Source: an uncultured Lachnospiraceae bacterium
GTDB taxonomy: Bacteria > Bacillota > Clostridia > Lachnospirales > Lachnospiraceae
Direction of reading: 5' to 3'
NCBI GenBank assembly: GCA_947631685.1
Contig: CANRMI010000009.1
Location: 1-64,000, forward strand
DNA: 64,000 nt
Shown piece after piece: positions 45,364 through 53,460 of the stretch; within the stretch, counting starts at the first letter, position 1, and each line of letters starts with the position of its first letter. Below the pieces are notes generated by a model. The model was not told the origin of the DNA and did no database searches. It saw only the letters and a list, made by a program, of their open reading frames with translations. A program made the translations under genes and the position numbers.

Positions 45364-45392
45364 ATTGTAATGTCTCCTGCTCTTCCTGTCAA
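45364..45392 (-). promoter_or_regulatory. Promoter of the DMT transporter-aminopeptidase operon
   Basis: On the minus strand TTGACA (45387-45392), a 17-base spacer and TACAAT (45364-45369) lie about 26 bases before the transporter start. Confidence 0.85.
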
Positions 45393-45433
45393 TCCTCCCC
45401 GCCCGCGCGTCTCCCGCCGGCTGATACCCTGCC

Positions 45434-45462
45434 TTGAAATCACACAGAAAATATGTTATAGT
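45434..45462 (+). promoter_or_regulatory. Promoter of the ABC transporter pair
   Basis: TTGAAA (45434-45439), a 17-base spacer and TATAGT (45457-45462) lie about 32 bases before the ABC ATPase start. It is divergent from the promoter at 45364-45392. Confidence 0.85.
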
Positions 45463-45493
45463 ACCAGCAAACAACTGTGGATGGGAGACCGAT

Positions 45494-46384
45494 ATGGATT
45501 ATATTGTAGAAACAAACGCTCTTACAAAAAAATACGGATCCAGAGCCGTGGTAAACGGTATCTCCATTCATGTGAAAAAGGGCGATATTTACGGCCTGAT
45601 CGGAAAAAACGGCGCTGGGAAGACCAGCCTGATGAAGCTGCTTTTGGGACTGACTCTGCCGGATTCCGGCAGCATCTCTTTCTTTGGCGGTTTAAATTTA
45701 AACGATGCCAGAGCGAAGACCGGCTCCCTGATCGAAGCGCCTGCCCTATATAAAAACGAAACTGCCTATGAAAACTTAAAGCGCCTGTCTCTGCTTTCCG
45801 GCTCTTGCGAAGAGGAGATCAGCCGGCTTTTGGAGCTGACAGGCCTAAGCGATACCGGCCAAAAAAAGGTCAAAGCCTTTTCCCTGGGAATGCGTCAGCG
45901 GCTGGGGATCGCTCTTGCCCTGTCCGGCCATCCCCAGCTCCTGATACTGGATGAACCTGTCAACGGATTGGATCCTGCCGGTATCAAGGAAATCCGGGAT
46001 CTGATCCTGGAATTGAACCGCCAGGGCGTTACTTTTATCATAGCCAGCCACTTACTGGACGAATTAGGCAAAGTGGCTACCCATTACGGGATCATCGCAA
46101 ACGGGATCCTGGTTGAGGAGCTGACCGCGGCTTCCCTTGCGGAAAGGTGCCGTACCACAGTGAACATAACCGTTCAGGACGCCCCCAAAGCCGCCTCCCT
46201 TCTCACTTCCCTGCACAAGGACATGAAACTGGAATATGCGGACAATGTCCTCCGCATCCTTTCTTCCGTTCAGGACACTTCCGTCATAGTCGAAGAACTG
46301 GTCCAAAACGGAGTCAGGGTATACGAGCTGAAAAGGGAAGGAAAGGGATTGGAAGACTTCTTTATTGAAAGGCTGGAGGGATAA
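45494..46384 (+). CDS. ABC transporter ATPase, BcrA/lantibiotic-export type
   Basis: This 296-residue ATPase has Walker A IGKNGAGKTS, the signature FSLGMRQRLGIAL, Walker B LLILDEPVNGLDP and a C-terminal extension (about 215-296) typical of BcrA-like bacitracin or lantibiotic self-protection transporters. The ATG at 45494 is preceded by GGGAGA; a longer frame to 45434 would cover the promoter. The permease gene starts one base after its stop. No peptide-biosynthesis gene or two-component pair is adjacent, so the substrate is open. Confidence 0.92.
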   Translation: MDYIVETNALTKKYGSRAVVNGISIHVKKGDIYGLIGKNGAGKTSLMKLLLGLTLPDSGSISFFGGLNLNDARAKTGSLIEAPALYKNETAYENLKRLSLLSGSCEEEISRLLELTGLSDTGQKKVKAFSLGMRQRLGIALALSGHPQLLILDEPVNGLDPAGIKEIRDLILELNRQGVTFIIASHLLDELGKVATHYGIIANGILVEELTAASLAERCRTTVNITVQDAPKAASLLTSLHKDMKLEYADNVLRILSSVQDTSVIVEELVQNGVRVYELKREGKGLEDFFIERLEG

Positions 46385-46385
46385 C

Positions 46386-47150
46386 ATGAAAAATCTGCTG
46401 AAATTGGAATATAGAAAACTGCGAAAGCAGAAGAGCTTTTATATCTGCATGAGCATCATGGCACTCCTGCTGTTTTTGTCCGCTCTGGCAACCAGACTGC
46501 TGCTGGATCTTGCCGCTTCCCTTTCGGAAGAGTTTGCCCAGATCACCGTTCTGCCCACGGATTTTCTGCTCGACACTCCCGCGGACAGCTCCTTTATCCT
46601 GATCATCAGCATTTTTACGGTCCTCACCGTATGCGATGATTTCGAACAGCAGACCGTTAAGAATATTTACGCCAGGGGCTATTCCCGGCCCAGTGTATAT
46701 ATGGCTAAGCTGATCTCCCTTTTTACCAGCGCCAGCTTCATGTTTTTCGTCATGGAAATACTGTCTCTTTGTTTCAGCATCCTGTTTTTCGGTACCCAGG
46801 AGTTGAATACCCCCAGACTGCTCCCTATTCTGGCAGTGCAGTATTTTACCATCATAGCGGAGGTATCCCTGTTCTCTGCGGTCAGCTTCCTGTTTCGCAG
46901 GATCGGTGTTTCCATAGCCATAGTCATTATCGGCCCCATGCTCATCGACGCAGGACTTGCCGCCATGGACTTTCTGATACGGTCGGATTCCTTTTCCCTG
47001 GAAAATATCTGGCTCTCCTCTTTTCTTTCCGATCTTTCCATTTTAACGGTGGATACGGAAAGGCTTCTTCTCTGCCTTGCGGCTTCGCTCCTCTATACTG
47101 CCGTATTTATCGGAGCCGGCTTCCTCTTCAGCAGGAAGGTGGAAGTGTAG
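46386..47150 (+). CDS. ABC-2 type permease partner
   Basis: This 254-residue membrane protein has about six hydrophobic segments and a cytoplasmic N-terminus (MKNLLKLEYRKLRKQKSFY), typical of BcrB/lantibiotic-type permeases. GGAGG lies six bases before the ATG at 46386. It forms the transporter with the ATPase encoded immediately upstream. Confidence 0.88.
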   Translation: MKNLLKLEYRKLRKQKSFYICMSIMALLLFLSALATRLLLDLAASLSEEFAQITVLPTDFLLDTPADSSFILIISIFTVLTVCDDFEQQTVKNIYARGYSRPSVYMAKLISLFTSASFMFFVMEILSLCFSILFFGTQELNTPRLLPILAVQYFTIIAEVSLFSAVSFLFRRIGVSIAIVIIGPMLIDAGLAAMDFLIRSDSFSLENIWLSSFLSDLSILTVDTERLLLCLAASLLYTAVFIGAGFLFSRKVEV

Positions 47151-47154
47151 AACT

Positions 47155-47206
47155 GTTGGCGAAAGTAAGCCCGCTTCCCGTAAGACACGGGCACCTTTCC
47201 GCTAAC
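47155..47206. terminator. Possible stem between convergent genes
   Basis: GTTGGCGAAAG (47155-47165) and CTTTCCGCTAAC (47195-47206) pair with a bulge and a wobble, with inner GCCCG/CGGGC. It lies between the permease stop and the end of larC and may end both, but there is no T-run. Confidence 0.35.
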
Positions 47207-48755
47207 GCAGATTCTCCTTTACTTCCCTGAGGGACATTCCGGTCTCTTCCGCGATCTTTTTTATATCTTCATACTCCGGTTTCTCTCTGGTGATTCCGAA
47301 CCCTTCCGATACCTTTACGCGGACTGACATCCCGGATGCTGAAGTTCCGAACTCTGATGTCCTAGGCACTGACGCTCCGGATATCGGAGTTCCGGGCCCT
47401 GATGTCCACGCTTCTGCCCTTACCGCCAGCACCTCCGTCCGTTCGGTACGGTTCAGTACACTCCGTTCACAGAGATGTTCTCTGATCCCTATGGTAGAGG
47501 TATGTTTAAAAAGCAGCCTTATAAATTTCTCTTTTTCTTCTGGTTTACATAACACTGTCAGTAGGATGCCCATTCGGGACTTTTTCATCCCCACCGCTGT
47601 GGTGAATACTTCCAGCGCTCCTTCCCGCCAAAGCACTTCCTGGGCATATCCCAGCTCTTCCGGCGTCATATCGTCCAGATTGCAGTTTAACTCTACTACC
47701 TGCTGCCTGCTGCCAGGCTCCTCTCTCTCACTAATGCCCCATACCGCCCGCAGGCAGTTGGCTGCGGCAAAGTCCTTCTTTCCCATGCCGTAACCGGTTT
47801 TTTCAATCCGCATCAGAGGCATCTGTCCGCCTGCGCTTTCTCCGGAGGGATCTCCGTATCTGGAAACAAAATAGCGCAGCAGCGCCGCACCCGTAGGGGT
47901 ACAGAGTTCTCCTTCCGTATTTCCGCCGTAGCAGGGCATCCCCTCCAGCAAAACGGCCGTAGCAGGCGCCGGTACCGGCAATATTCCGTGCGCGCAGCGA
48001 ACCTGTCCGAAGCCAGTATTGACGGGAGATACTGCCACCCGTTCTACGCCCAGCTCATGCATTAGCATCACGCAGCCCGTAATATCCGCCACCGCGTCAG
48101 CCGTGCCTACTTCATGGAAATGGATCTCCTCCACTGTTCTGCCGTGTACCTTTGCTTCCGCTTCCGCAATGCTGCGGTAAATATTTCTGATGTCCTCTTT
48201 TTCCTCTTCCGACAGCTTCAGTTTCTCTATGATGCCGTAAATATCTCCCAGTCCCGCATGCGTATGTGTATGCTCATGGTTATGGTCGTGGTCGTGCTCA
48301 TAGTTATGCTCATAGTCATGGCTGTGCTCGTAGTCATGGTTATGTTCGTGCTCATGGTCGTGTTCATGGTCGTGCTCGTAGTTGTGTTCGTGCTCATGGT
48401 CATGCTCGTAGTTGTGGTCGTGCTCATGGTCATGCTCGTAGTTGTGGTCATGCTCATGAGCATGAGCATATTCCCAGGTCTGCCCGCAATCTAAGTTATG
48501 CGCCTGTCTGGAACCGTTCAGGGCAGCATCGCTGCTCTCTTCCTCCTGCCCATGGACAAGTACCCTGGCATGGGTACCAGTAATGCCGCATTTCACCGAC
48601 GGCTCCCACAAAACCGTTACCCCCGGTATTCCCACGGCGTTTAACCGGGCAAAGAACGCCTCTTTGTCATCGATTAGCTCCGACAACGCCCCCAGCAGCA
48701 TATCTCCTGCCGCTCCCATATTGCATTCCAAATACAGTGTGCGCAGAGCACCCAT
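47202..48755 (-). CDS. larC: Nickel-pincer cofactor nickel insertase LarC
   Basis: LarC inserts nickel into the pincer nucleotide cofactor of lactate racemase and related enzymes, using CTP. The 517-residue protein starts with LYLECNMGAAGDMLLGAL and has the conserved IHFHEVGTADAVADITG and ELNCNLDDMTPEELGYA. Residues about 96-177 are a very long His-rich insert (repeats of HEHDHNYEHD type), presumably a nickel store or sensor. Residues about 450-476 are a Ser/Gly/Pro repeat insert. In some lactobacilli larC needs a frameshift; here it is a single frame. GGAGGG precedes the ATG, which follows the larB stop directly. No larA is in the window. Confidence 0.93.
   Translation of the reverse strand: MGALRTLYLECNMGAAGDMLLGALSELIDDKEAFFARLNAVGIPGVTVLWEPSVKCGITGTHARVLVHGQEEESSDAALNGSRQAHNLDCGQTWEYAHAHEHDHNYEHDHEHDHNYEHDHEHEHNYEHDHEHDHEHEHNHDYEHSHDYEHNYEHDHDHNHEHTHTHAGLGDIYGIIEKLKLSEEEKEDIRNIYRSIAEAEAKVHGRTVEEIHFHEVGTADAVADITGCVMLMHELGVERVAVSPVNTGFGQVRCAHGILPVPAPATAVLLEGMPCYGGNTEGELCTPTGAALLRYFVSRYGDPSGESAGGQMPLMRIEKTGYGMGKKDFAAANCLRAVWGISEREEPGSRQQVVELNCNLDDMTPEELGYAQEVLWREGALEVFTTAVGMKKSRMGILLTVLCKPEEKEKFIRLLFKHTSTIGIREHLCERSVLNRTERTEVLAVRAEAWTSGPGTPISGASVPRTSEFGTSASGMSVRVKVSEGFGITREKPEYEDIKKIAEETGMSLREVKENLR
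47324..47413 (-). repeat. Two 45-bp repeats in larC
   Basis: Two imperfect copies of a 45-base unit (starting CTGACATCCCGGAT at 47324 and CTGACGCTCCGGAT at 47369) encode the low-complexity Ser/Gly/Pro insert before the C-terminal helix of LarC. Confidence 0.65.
48224..48470 (-). repeat. His-codon tandem repeat in larC
   Basis: About 245 bases of short repeats built on GAGCATGAC, AACTACGAG and CACGACCAT-type codons encode a tract of alternating His with Glu, Asp, Asn and Tyr. It makes long shadow reading frames in other phases that are not genes. Confidence 0.9.
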
Positions 48756-49511
48756 TTATTTTCCCTCCATATGGTTGATCATGCTGGCCAGATAACCGGC
48801 TCCGAATCCGTTGTCTATATTTACGACACTGACGCCGCTGGCGCAGGAATTCAGCATGGACAGAAGAGCCGAAAGCCCGCCGAAATTGGCGCCGTATCCC
48901 ACGCTGGTAGGCACCGCTATCACGGGGCAGTCCACCAGCCCGCCCAGTACGCTGGCCAGCGCTCCCTCCATACCGGCCACCGCCACGATCACTCTTGCGC
49001 TCATGATCTCATCCAGATGATCCATAAGCCTGTGCAGTCCGGCCACTCCCACGTCGTAGAGTCTCACTACCTCGTTTCCGTACACTTCCGCGGTCCTGGC
49101 CGCTTCCTCCGCTACGGGCAGATCGCTGGTGCCGCCGGTTGCCACTACGATCTTTCCGATACCGTCCTTAGGGGGCAATTCTCCCACCATACCGATCTTG
49201 GAAAGTTTGTCATAGGAAAGGGACAGCTTCTCTCCGATAAAAGCGGCGGCCTCCGGGGACAGGCGGGTAATGAGAACCGTCTTTTCCTCCTCTTCCCGCA
49301 TGGCTTTCGCAATTTCCAGGATCTGTTCCGCAGTCTTTCCCGCTCCGTAAATGACCTCCGCCATACCCTGACGGATTCCCCGGTGCGTATCTACCTTCGC
49401 AAACCCCAGATCCCGGTAGGGCTGAACGCGGAGCCGCAGAAGAGCCTCCTTCGGCTCCACTTCGCCTGCCGCTACCTGTTCCAGTAATCTCTCCAGTTCC
49501 CTTTTATCCAT
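48756..49511 (-). CDS. larB: Nickel-pincer cofactor carboxylase/hydrolase LarB
   Basis: LarB carboxylates and hydrolyses nicotinic acid adenine dinucleotide, the first step to the nickel-pincer cofactor. The 251-residue protein has an N-terminal helical part (KVDTHRGIRQGMAEVIYG) and a PurE-like C-terminal domain (ATGGTSDLPVAEEAA, PVIAVPTSVGYGANFGGL). The catalytic Cys is in LNSCASGVSVVNIDNGFGAGY. The ATG at 49511 is six bases after GGAGG; a longer frame has no site. It is directly followed by larC. Confidence 0.93.
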   Translation of the reverse strand: MDKRELERLLEQVAAGEVEPKEALLRLRVQPYRDLGFAKVDTHRGIRQGMAEVIYGAGKTAEQILEIAKAMREEEEKTVLITRLSPEAAAFIGEKLSLSYDKLSKIGMVGELPPKDGIGKIVVATGGTSDLPVAEEAARTAEVYGNEVVRLYDVGVAGLHRLMDHLDEIMSARVIVAVAGMEGALASVLGGLVDCPVIAVPTSVGYGANFGGLSALLSMLNSCASGVSVVNIDNGFGAGYLASMINHMEGK

Positions 49512-49582
49512 TTCAAGCCTCCGTTTCACGCATCGGGCCAGAGCCCGGCTGCCGGCTTTGGAACCGCGCTCCCCACTATAAG

Positions 49583-50050
49583 CTACAAGATAACTTCCAT
49601 GCCTATTTTCTGGGGTTTCAGCCCGCACGCCTCATAAAATTTCATAGCGCTCTCATTGCAGGTCCATACATTTAACGTCACATTGTAGCATCCCCGGGAT
49701 TTCGCGAATCCCAGCACATATTCATAAAGGCTTTTTCCTACATGTCTGCCCCGCAGACTTTCATCCACGCACAGATCATCTATGTAGAGCGTGGTAATAT
49801 CCGTAAAGGCATGGCTGTCCGTATGCCTTTCAAACACGCAAAAGGCATAACCTTCTACCTGCCCCTGCTCCTCAGCCACAAAAACCGGCCTTTCGTCGTC
49901 CCTGAGGATCTCCTTCAATTCTTCATCCGTATATTTCTTAGCTCCGGCCACGAACAGATCCGGTCTGCCCTCGTGATGTACCATGCAGACTTGCAGGAGC
50001 AGTCTGTCTATGGCTTCCAAGTCCTTCTCCTGTGCTCTTCTGATCTCCAT
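49583..50050 (-). CDS. GNAT-family N-acetyltransferase
   Basis: This 155-residue protein is a typical GNAT acetyltransferase. It has the acetyl-CoA binding motif as LRGRHVGKSLYEYV, a preceding IDDLCVDES strand, and the late NVWTCNESAMKFYEACG. The substrate cannot be told from sequence. AAGGAGG precedes the ATG. It lies 24 bases after prfA and 71 bases before larB, probably in the same transcript as prfA. RimI-like protein acetylation is one option. Confidence 0.9.
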   Translation of the reverse strand: MEIRRAQEKDLEAIDRLLLQVCMVHHEGRPDLFVAGAKKYTDEELKEILRDDERPVFVAEEQGQVEGYAFCVFERHTDSHAFTDITTLYIDDLCVDESLRGRHVGKSLYEYVLGFAKSRGCYNVTLNVWTCNESAMKFYEACGLKPQKIGMEVIL

Positions 50051-50074
50051 ATATCCTCCTTAAACGCACATCCT

Positions 50075-51151
50075 TTACGCGCTCTCGTTCATTTTACTCA
50101 GTTTCGCGGCCTGATCCGCCGCTATGCAGGCGTCTATGATCTCCTGAATATCGCCGTTCATCACTTTATCCAGCTTATAGAGGGTAAGTCCTATGCGGTG
50201 ATCCGTCACCCTTCCCTGGGGGAAATTATAAGTACGGATCTTTTCGGAACGGTCCCCCGTTCCCACCTGGCTGCGGCGCAGTTCCGCTTCCGCGTCATGT
50301 GCCTTCTGCTGTTCCAGATCATAGAGTTTGGCCCGAAGCAGCGCAAATGCCTTGGCCTTATTCTGCAGCTGGGATTTCTCCGTCTGGCTGTAAATGACAA
50401 TTCCCGTGGGATAGTGCGTCAGCCGCACCGCGGAGTCCGTCGTATTGACACACTGTCCGCCGTTACCGGAAGCGCGCATTACATCGATACGAATATCTTT
50501 CTCGTCTATCACCACGTCCACATCCTCCGCCTCAGGCATCACTGCCACCGTAATGGTAGAGGTATGGATCCGTCCGCCGGATTCCGTTTCCGGCACTCTC
50601 TGTACCCGGTGTACGCCGCTCTCGTATTTTAACTTGGAATAGGCCCCCTGTCCGCTCACCATAAAAGTGACTTCTTTCATACCGCCTATCCCGATTTCGT
50701 CCACACTGACCGTTTCCACTTTCCAGTTCTGGCTTTCCGCGTAGTGGACATACATACGGTATATTTCCGCCGCAAAGAGAGCGGACTCGTCCCCGCCTGC
50801 GCCTGCCCGGATCTCCACCACCACATTCTTGTCGTCGTTGGGATCCTTCGGAAGCAGCAGGATCTTTAACTGCTGCTCCAGTTCCTCGATCCGCTTCTTG
50901 GCCGCCGCCAGTTCATCCTTGAGCATTTCCCGCATTTCCCCGTCATTTTCCTCATCCAGCATGACCAGGGAATCTTCCTCGTCCTGTTTACATTTTTTGT
51001 ATTCGGTATAGGCGTCTACCAAAGGCATCAGATCGCTCTGTTCCTTCATCAGGCTGCGGAACCGGTTCTGGTCGTTTACCACGTCCGGCTCGTGCAGTTC
51101 GTTTACGATTTCCTCATAGCGTCTCAACAGATCATCCAACTTATCAAACAT
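50075..51151 (-). CDS. prfA: Peptide chain release factor 1
   Basis: RF1 reads UAA and UAG stop codons and releases the peptide. The 358-residue protein has the catalytic GGQ in SGNGGQCVN (methylated by PrmC, encoded upstream) and the stop-codon recognition region [16 protein letters not shown] with the PxT tripeptide as PET. The ATG at 51151 follows AGAGGTAGGA. It starts four bases after the prmC stop in the order DUF1385-prmC-prfA, normal for clostridia. Confidence 0.97.
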   Translation of the reverse strand: MFDKLDDLLRRYEEIVNELHEPDVVNDQNRFRSLMKEQSDLMPLVDAYTEYKKCKQDEEDSLVMLDEENDGEMREMLKDELAAAKKRIEELEQQLKILLLPKDPNDDKNVVVEIRAGAGGDESALFAAEIYRMYVHYAESQNWKVETVSVDEIGIGGMKEVTFMVSGQGAYSKLKYESGVHRVQRVPETESGGRIHTSTITVAVMPEAEDVDVVIDEKDIRIDVMRASGNGGQCVNTTDSAVRLTHYPTGIVIYSQTEKSQLQNKAKAFALLRAKLYDLEQQKAHDAEAELRRSQVGTGDRSEKIRTYNFPQGRVTDHRIGLTLYKLDKVMNGDIQEIIDACIAADQAAKLSKMNESA

Positions 51152-51155
51152 TTTC

Positions 51156-52010
51156 CTACCTCTGTCTTTTCTTTCCAAGGACAACCCTGTCCAGTCCGGC
51201 GTAGTCCTTTACGATCTCCGTCTCTGTAAATCCCGTGTCCTCCAGCATACACTTAACGGCCATTCCCTGCTTCTCTCCGATCTCCAGAAGCAGCCAGCCG
51301 TCCGGTTTTAAAAAGGGAGCTCCCTCTTGTACGATCCTTCGATAAAATCCCAGCCCGTCCCCGCCGCCGTCCAGCGCGCTCTTTGGCTCATAGAGAGCCA
51401 CTTCCGGCATCAGAGCTTCTATGTCTTCGCAGGGGATATAGGGAGGATTGGATACTATCATATCAAAGCCTTCCACGCCTGCGGGCAGGGCCTGAAACAG
51501 ATCTCCCTGATACCAGTGGGGCCGCCTCTCCTCCAGCAGCAGCCGGAGGCCGTTTTCTTCCGCCACCTGTATGGCCTGCGGAGAGATGTCCGCTCCTGTT
51601 CCCCATACGCCTGTTGTCATAGCCAGCAGACTGATCAAAACGCATCCTGAACCTGTACACATGTCCAAAAGCCGCATCCCGGACTTCAGCCGCTTTGCTG
51701 CCTCCTCTACCAGGATCTCCGTATCCTGTCTCGGGATCAGCACATGTTCGTTTACGCGAAAAGTAAGGCCGCAGAACTCCTGCTCGCCTGTCAGGTACTG
51801 CAGAGGGATCCTCAGGCATCGTTTCGCGAGCAATGCCTCATACGCCGCTCTCTCCTTCTCCGATACCGCCCTGTCCGGGTGGGCCAGCAGCGTATTCCAG
51901 TCCGTATCACAGACAAATTCCAAAAGCAGCCTGGCGTCCGTCTCAAAATCCGGTACCCCCGCAGTTTTCAGACCGGCGCATCCGTTTTCATAACATGCCC
52001 GATACTCCAT
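51156..52010 (-). CDS. prmC: Release factor glutamine methyltransferase
   Basis: PrmC methylates the Gln of the GGQ motif in release factors. The 284-residue protein has an N-terminal helical domain ([25 protein letters not shown]), the SAM-binding [15 protein letters not shown] and the substrate-binding NPPYIP. It lies four bases after the DUF1385 gene and four bases before prfA, so the three are one operon. Confidence 0.96.
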   Translation of the reverse strand: MEYRACYENGCAGLKTAGVPDFETDARLLLEFVCDTDWNTLLAHPDRAVSEKERAAYEALLAKRCLRIPLQYLTGEQEFCGLTFRVNEHVLIPRQDTEILVEEAAKRLKSGMRLLDMCTGSGCVLISLLAMTTGVWGTGADISPQAIQVAEENGLRLLLEERRPHWYQGDLFQALPAGVEGFDMIVSNPPYIPCEDIEALMPEVALYEPKSALDGGGDGLGFYRRIVQEGAPFLKPDGWLLLEIGEKQGMAVKCMLEDTGFTETEIVKDYAGLDRVVLGKKRQR

Positions 52011-52014
52011 GCTT

Positions 52015-53025
52015 TCATTCCTTTTCCTGGGTATCAGCCGGCGCCGTTTCCTCTTCTTCGTTCAGCACAGGGCTGTCCACCACATAAGCGAACTCGTCCT
52101 TTAAATATTTTTTCCAGTCAAACACTGCCTCCACGGAAGCGATCGCCACCTCCACCATATCTTTGGTGGGTTCTTTGGTGGTCAGGCGCTGGATCAGCAT
52201 ACCCGGCGCGGACAATATCCGGACCGGCAGACTGTTGCTTCTTCCCGCCAGCCTGATCAGCTCATAGGAAATTCCCGCCACTACCGGGATCAATAAAATC
52301 CTCAGCAGCACTCTGAGGGCAGGGTTCTGCACCCTGATAAAGAAAAACAACACAATGCTGACAAACATCACAAAGAATAAAAAGCTGGTACCGCAGCGCT
52401 TATGCAGCCTGGAGCTGCGCATTACGTTGCGGACGGTGAGGGGCTTGCCCCTCTCTACGCAGTTGATGCATTTGTGCTCCGCCCCATGGTACATATAAAG
52501 CCGTTTAATGTCTTTCATGGAAGCGATCGCTATCACATACAGCAGAAAGATCGCGATCCGCAGGACTCCCTCTATGATGGCCATCAGCGCCTCGCTGCGG
52601 ATATATTCCCGGAAAAACGAAGTGATAAAATAGGGCAGCAGAATAAAGATCCCTACCGCCAGCACAACCGAGAATATAGTGACCAATACGGTCAATATCT
52701 TTTCCCCGTTGCCGCCGCTGACCTTGTTCAGCGCTTTGTCCGCCGCGGTTTCCTTCGCGTCTTCCTCTTCATAAAAGCCCGCGGAATAATTTAAGCACTT
52801 AGTGCCCAAAATCAGGGAATCCGCGAAATTGAAGATTCCTCTGACAAAGGGGATTTTTCTGAAAACGCTGGTGTGCGCCACGCCTTGGTAATTTTCCAGT
52901 TCCACTTCAATCCCGCCGTCGGGCTTTCTGACCGCGACCGCGTACTTTTCACCGTTTTTCATCATAACGCCTTCCAGTACCGCCTGCCCGCCGATACCGG
53001 AATAATGACCCGTTCTTTTCGCCAT
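52015..53025 (-). CDS. DUF1385 membrane protein (YqhQ-like)
   Basis: This 336-residue protein begins with the family signature SGIGGQAVLEGVMMKNGEKYAVAVR. It has about four membrane segments in the middle (ILTVLVTIFSVVLAVGIFIL, TSFLFFVMFVSIVLFFFI) and the conserved YHGAEHKCINCVE. The biochemical role of DUF1385 is unknown, although it is nearly always next to prmC and prfA in Firmicutes. The ATG at 53025 follows AAAGGAAA. A longer frame runs through the upstream terminator and has no homology. Confidence 0.92.
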   Translation of the reverse strand: MAKRTGHYSGIGGQAVLEGVMMKNGEKYAVAVRKPDGGIEVELENYQGVAHTSVFRKIPFVRGIFNFADSLILGTKCLNYSAGFYEEEDAKETAADKALNKVSGGNGEKILTVLVTIFSVVLAVGIFILLPYFITSFFREYIRSEALMAIIEGVLRIAIFLLYVIAIASMKDIKRLYMYHGAEHKCINCVERGKPLTVRNVMRSSRLHKRCGTSFLFFVMFVSIVLFFFIRVQNPALRVLLRILLIPVVAGISYELIRLAGRSNSLPVRILSAPGMLIQRLTTKEPTKDMVEVAIASVEAVFDWKKYLKDEFAYVVDSPVLNEEEETAPADTQEKE

Positions 53026-53050
53026 AGTCTTTCCTTTCACCAAAACACAA

Positions 53051-53116
53051 CAGGACATGCACGTCCTGAATAAGGTCTTGTAATCACAAAAGGTTGAGAT
53101 ATGCACCTCAACCTTT
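53051..53116 (-). terminator. rpmE terminator and following promoter-like segment
   Basis: AAAGGTTGAG (53089-53098) and CTCAACCTTT (53107-53116) form a perfect 10-base stem 24 bases past the rpmE stop, followed on the minus strand by TTTTG. Directly downstream, TACAAGACCTTATTCAGGAC (minus strand) matches the -10-plus-leader pattern found before the FIST gene, then a 6-base hairpin (53051-53068). The segment may end rpmE and start the DUF1385 operon. Confidence 0.65.
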
Positions 53117-53139
53117 CAGAAATCTTATTTAGAAAAAAC

Positions 53140-53346
53140 CTACTTGTTCTCCACGCCATATTTCTTATTGAACTTATCAATACGGCCGTCGGCTCTTGCG
53201 GTTTTCTGCTGGCCGGTATAGAATGAATGGCACTTGGAGCAGACTTCTACGTGGATTTCAGGTTTGGTGGAACCGGTTACGAATGTGTTGCCGCAGTTAC
53301 AGGTAACGGTTGCCTGATAGTACTCGGGATGGATTCCTTCTTTCAT
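53140..53346 (-). CDS. rpmE: 50S ribosomal protein L31 (zinc-type)
   Basis: This is a 68-residue L31 that starts [16 protein letters not shown]. It has the zinc-ribbon pairs CNCG and CSKC, so it is the C+ zinc-binding form. The ATG at 53346 is eight bases after GAGG; a GTG three codons upstream overlaps that site. It lies between rho and the DUF1385 gene, with its own promoter and a terminator stem. Confidence 0.97.
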   Translation of the reverse strand: MKEGIHPEYYQATVTCNCGNTFVTGSTKPEIHVEVCSKCHSFYTGQQKTARADGRIDKFNKKYGVENK

Positions 53347-53395
53347 CTTTTTCACCTCTCTATATTCATATCGACTTATTCTGTTCTCATCCGCA

Positions 53396-53453
53396 CTGTT
53401 TATGCAACCACAAACAGCGTTGTTATTGTACCATGCGAAACAGGATAATGCAA
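53396..53453 (-). promoter_or_regulatory. rpmE promoter and leader hairpin
   Basis: On the minus strand TTGCAT (53448-53453), a 17-base spacer and TACAAT with extended TGG (53425-53430) lie about 80 bases before rpmE. The leader holds a stem CTGTTT/AAACAG (53396-53417). Several phyla carry L31 leader RNAs bound by L31; whether this is one is not shown. Confidence 0.7.
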
Positions 53454-53460
53454 GGGTTTT

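Noticed and set aside
45494..47150. Lantibiotic biosynthesis cluster
   Set aside because: Only the ATPase and permease are present; no precursor peptide, modification enzyme or two-component pair adjoins them.
48224..48470. CRISPR-like repeat array
   Set aside because: Units are short, irregular, in frame with larC and without unique spacers.
48227..48583. Plus- and minus-strand frames of Met/Thr/Val/His-rich protein
   Set aside because: They are shadows of the His-codon repeat in larC, with extreme composition and no start signal.
47202..48755. Programmed frameshift in larC
   Set aside because: The gene is one open frame from the N-terminal motif to the C-terminal helix, so no frameshift is needed here.
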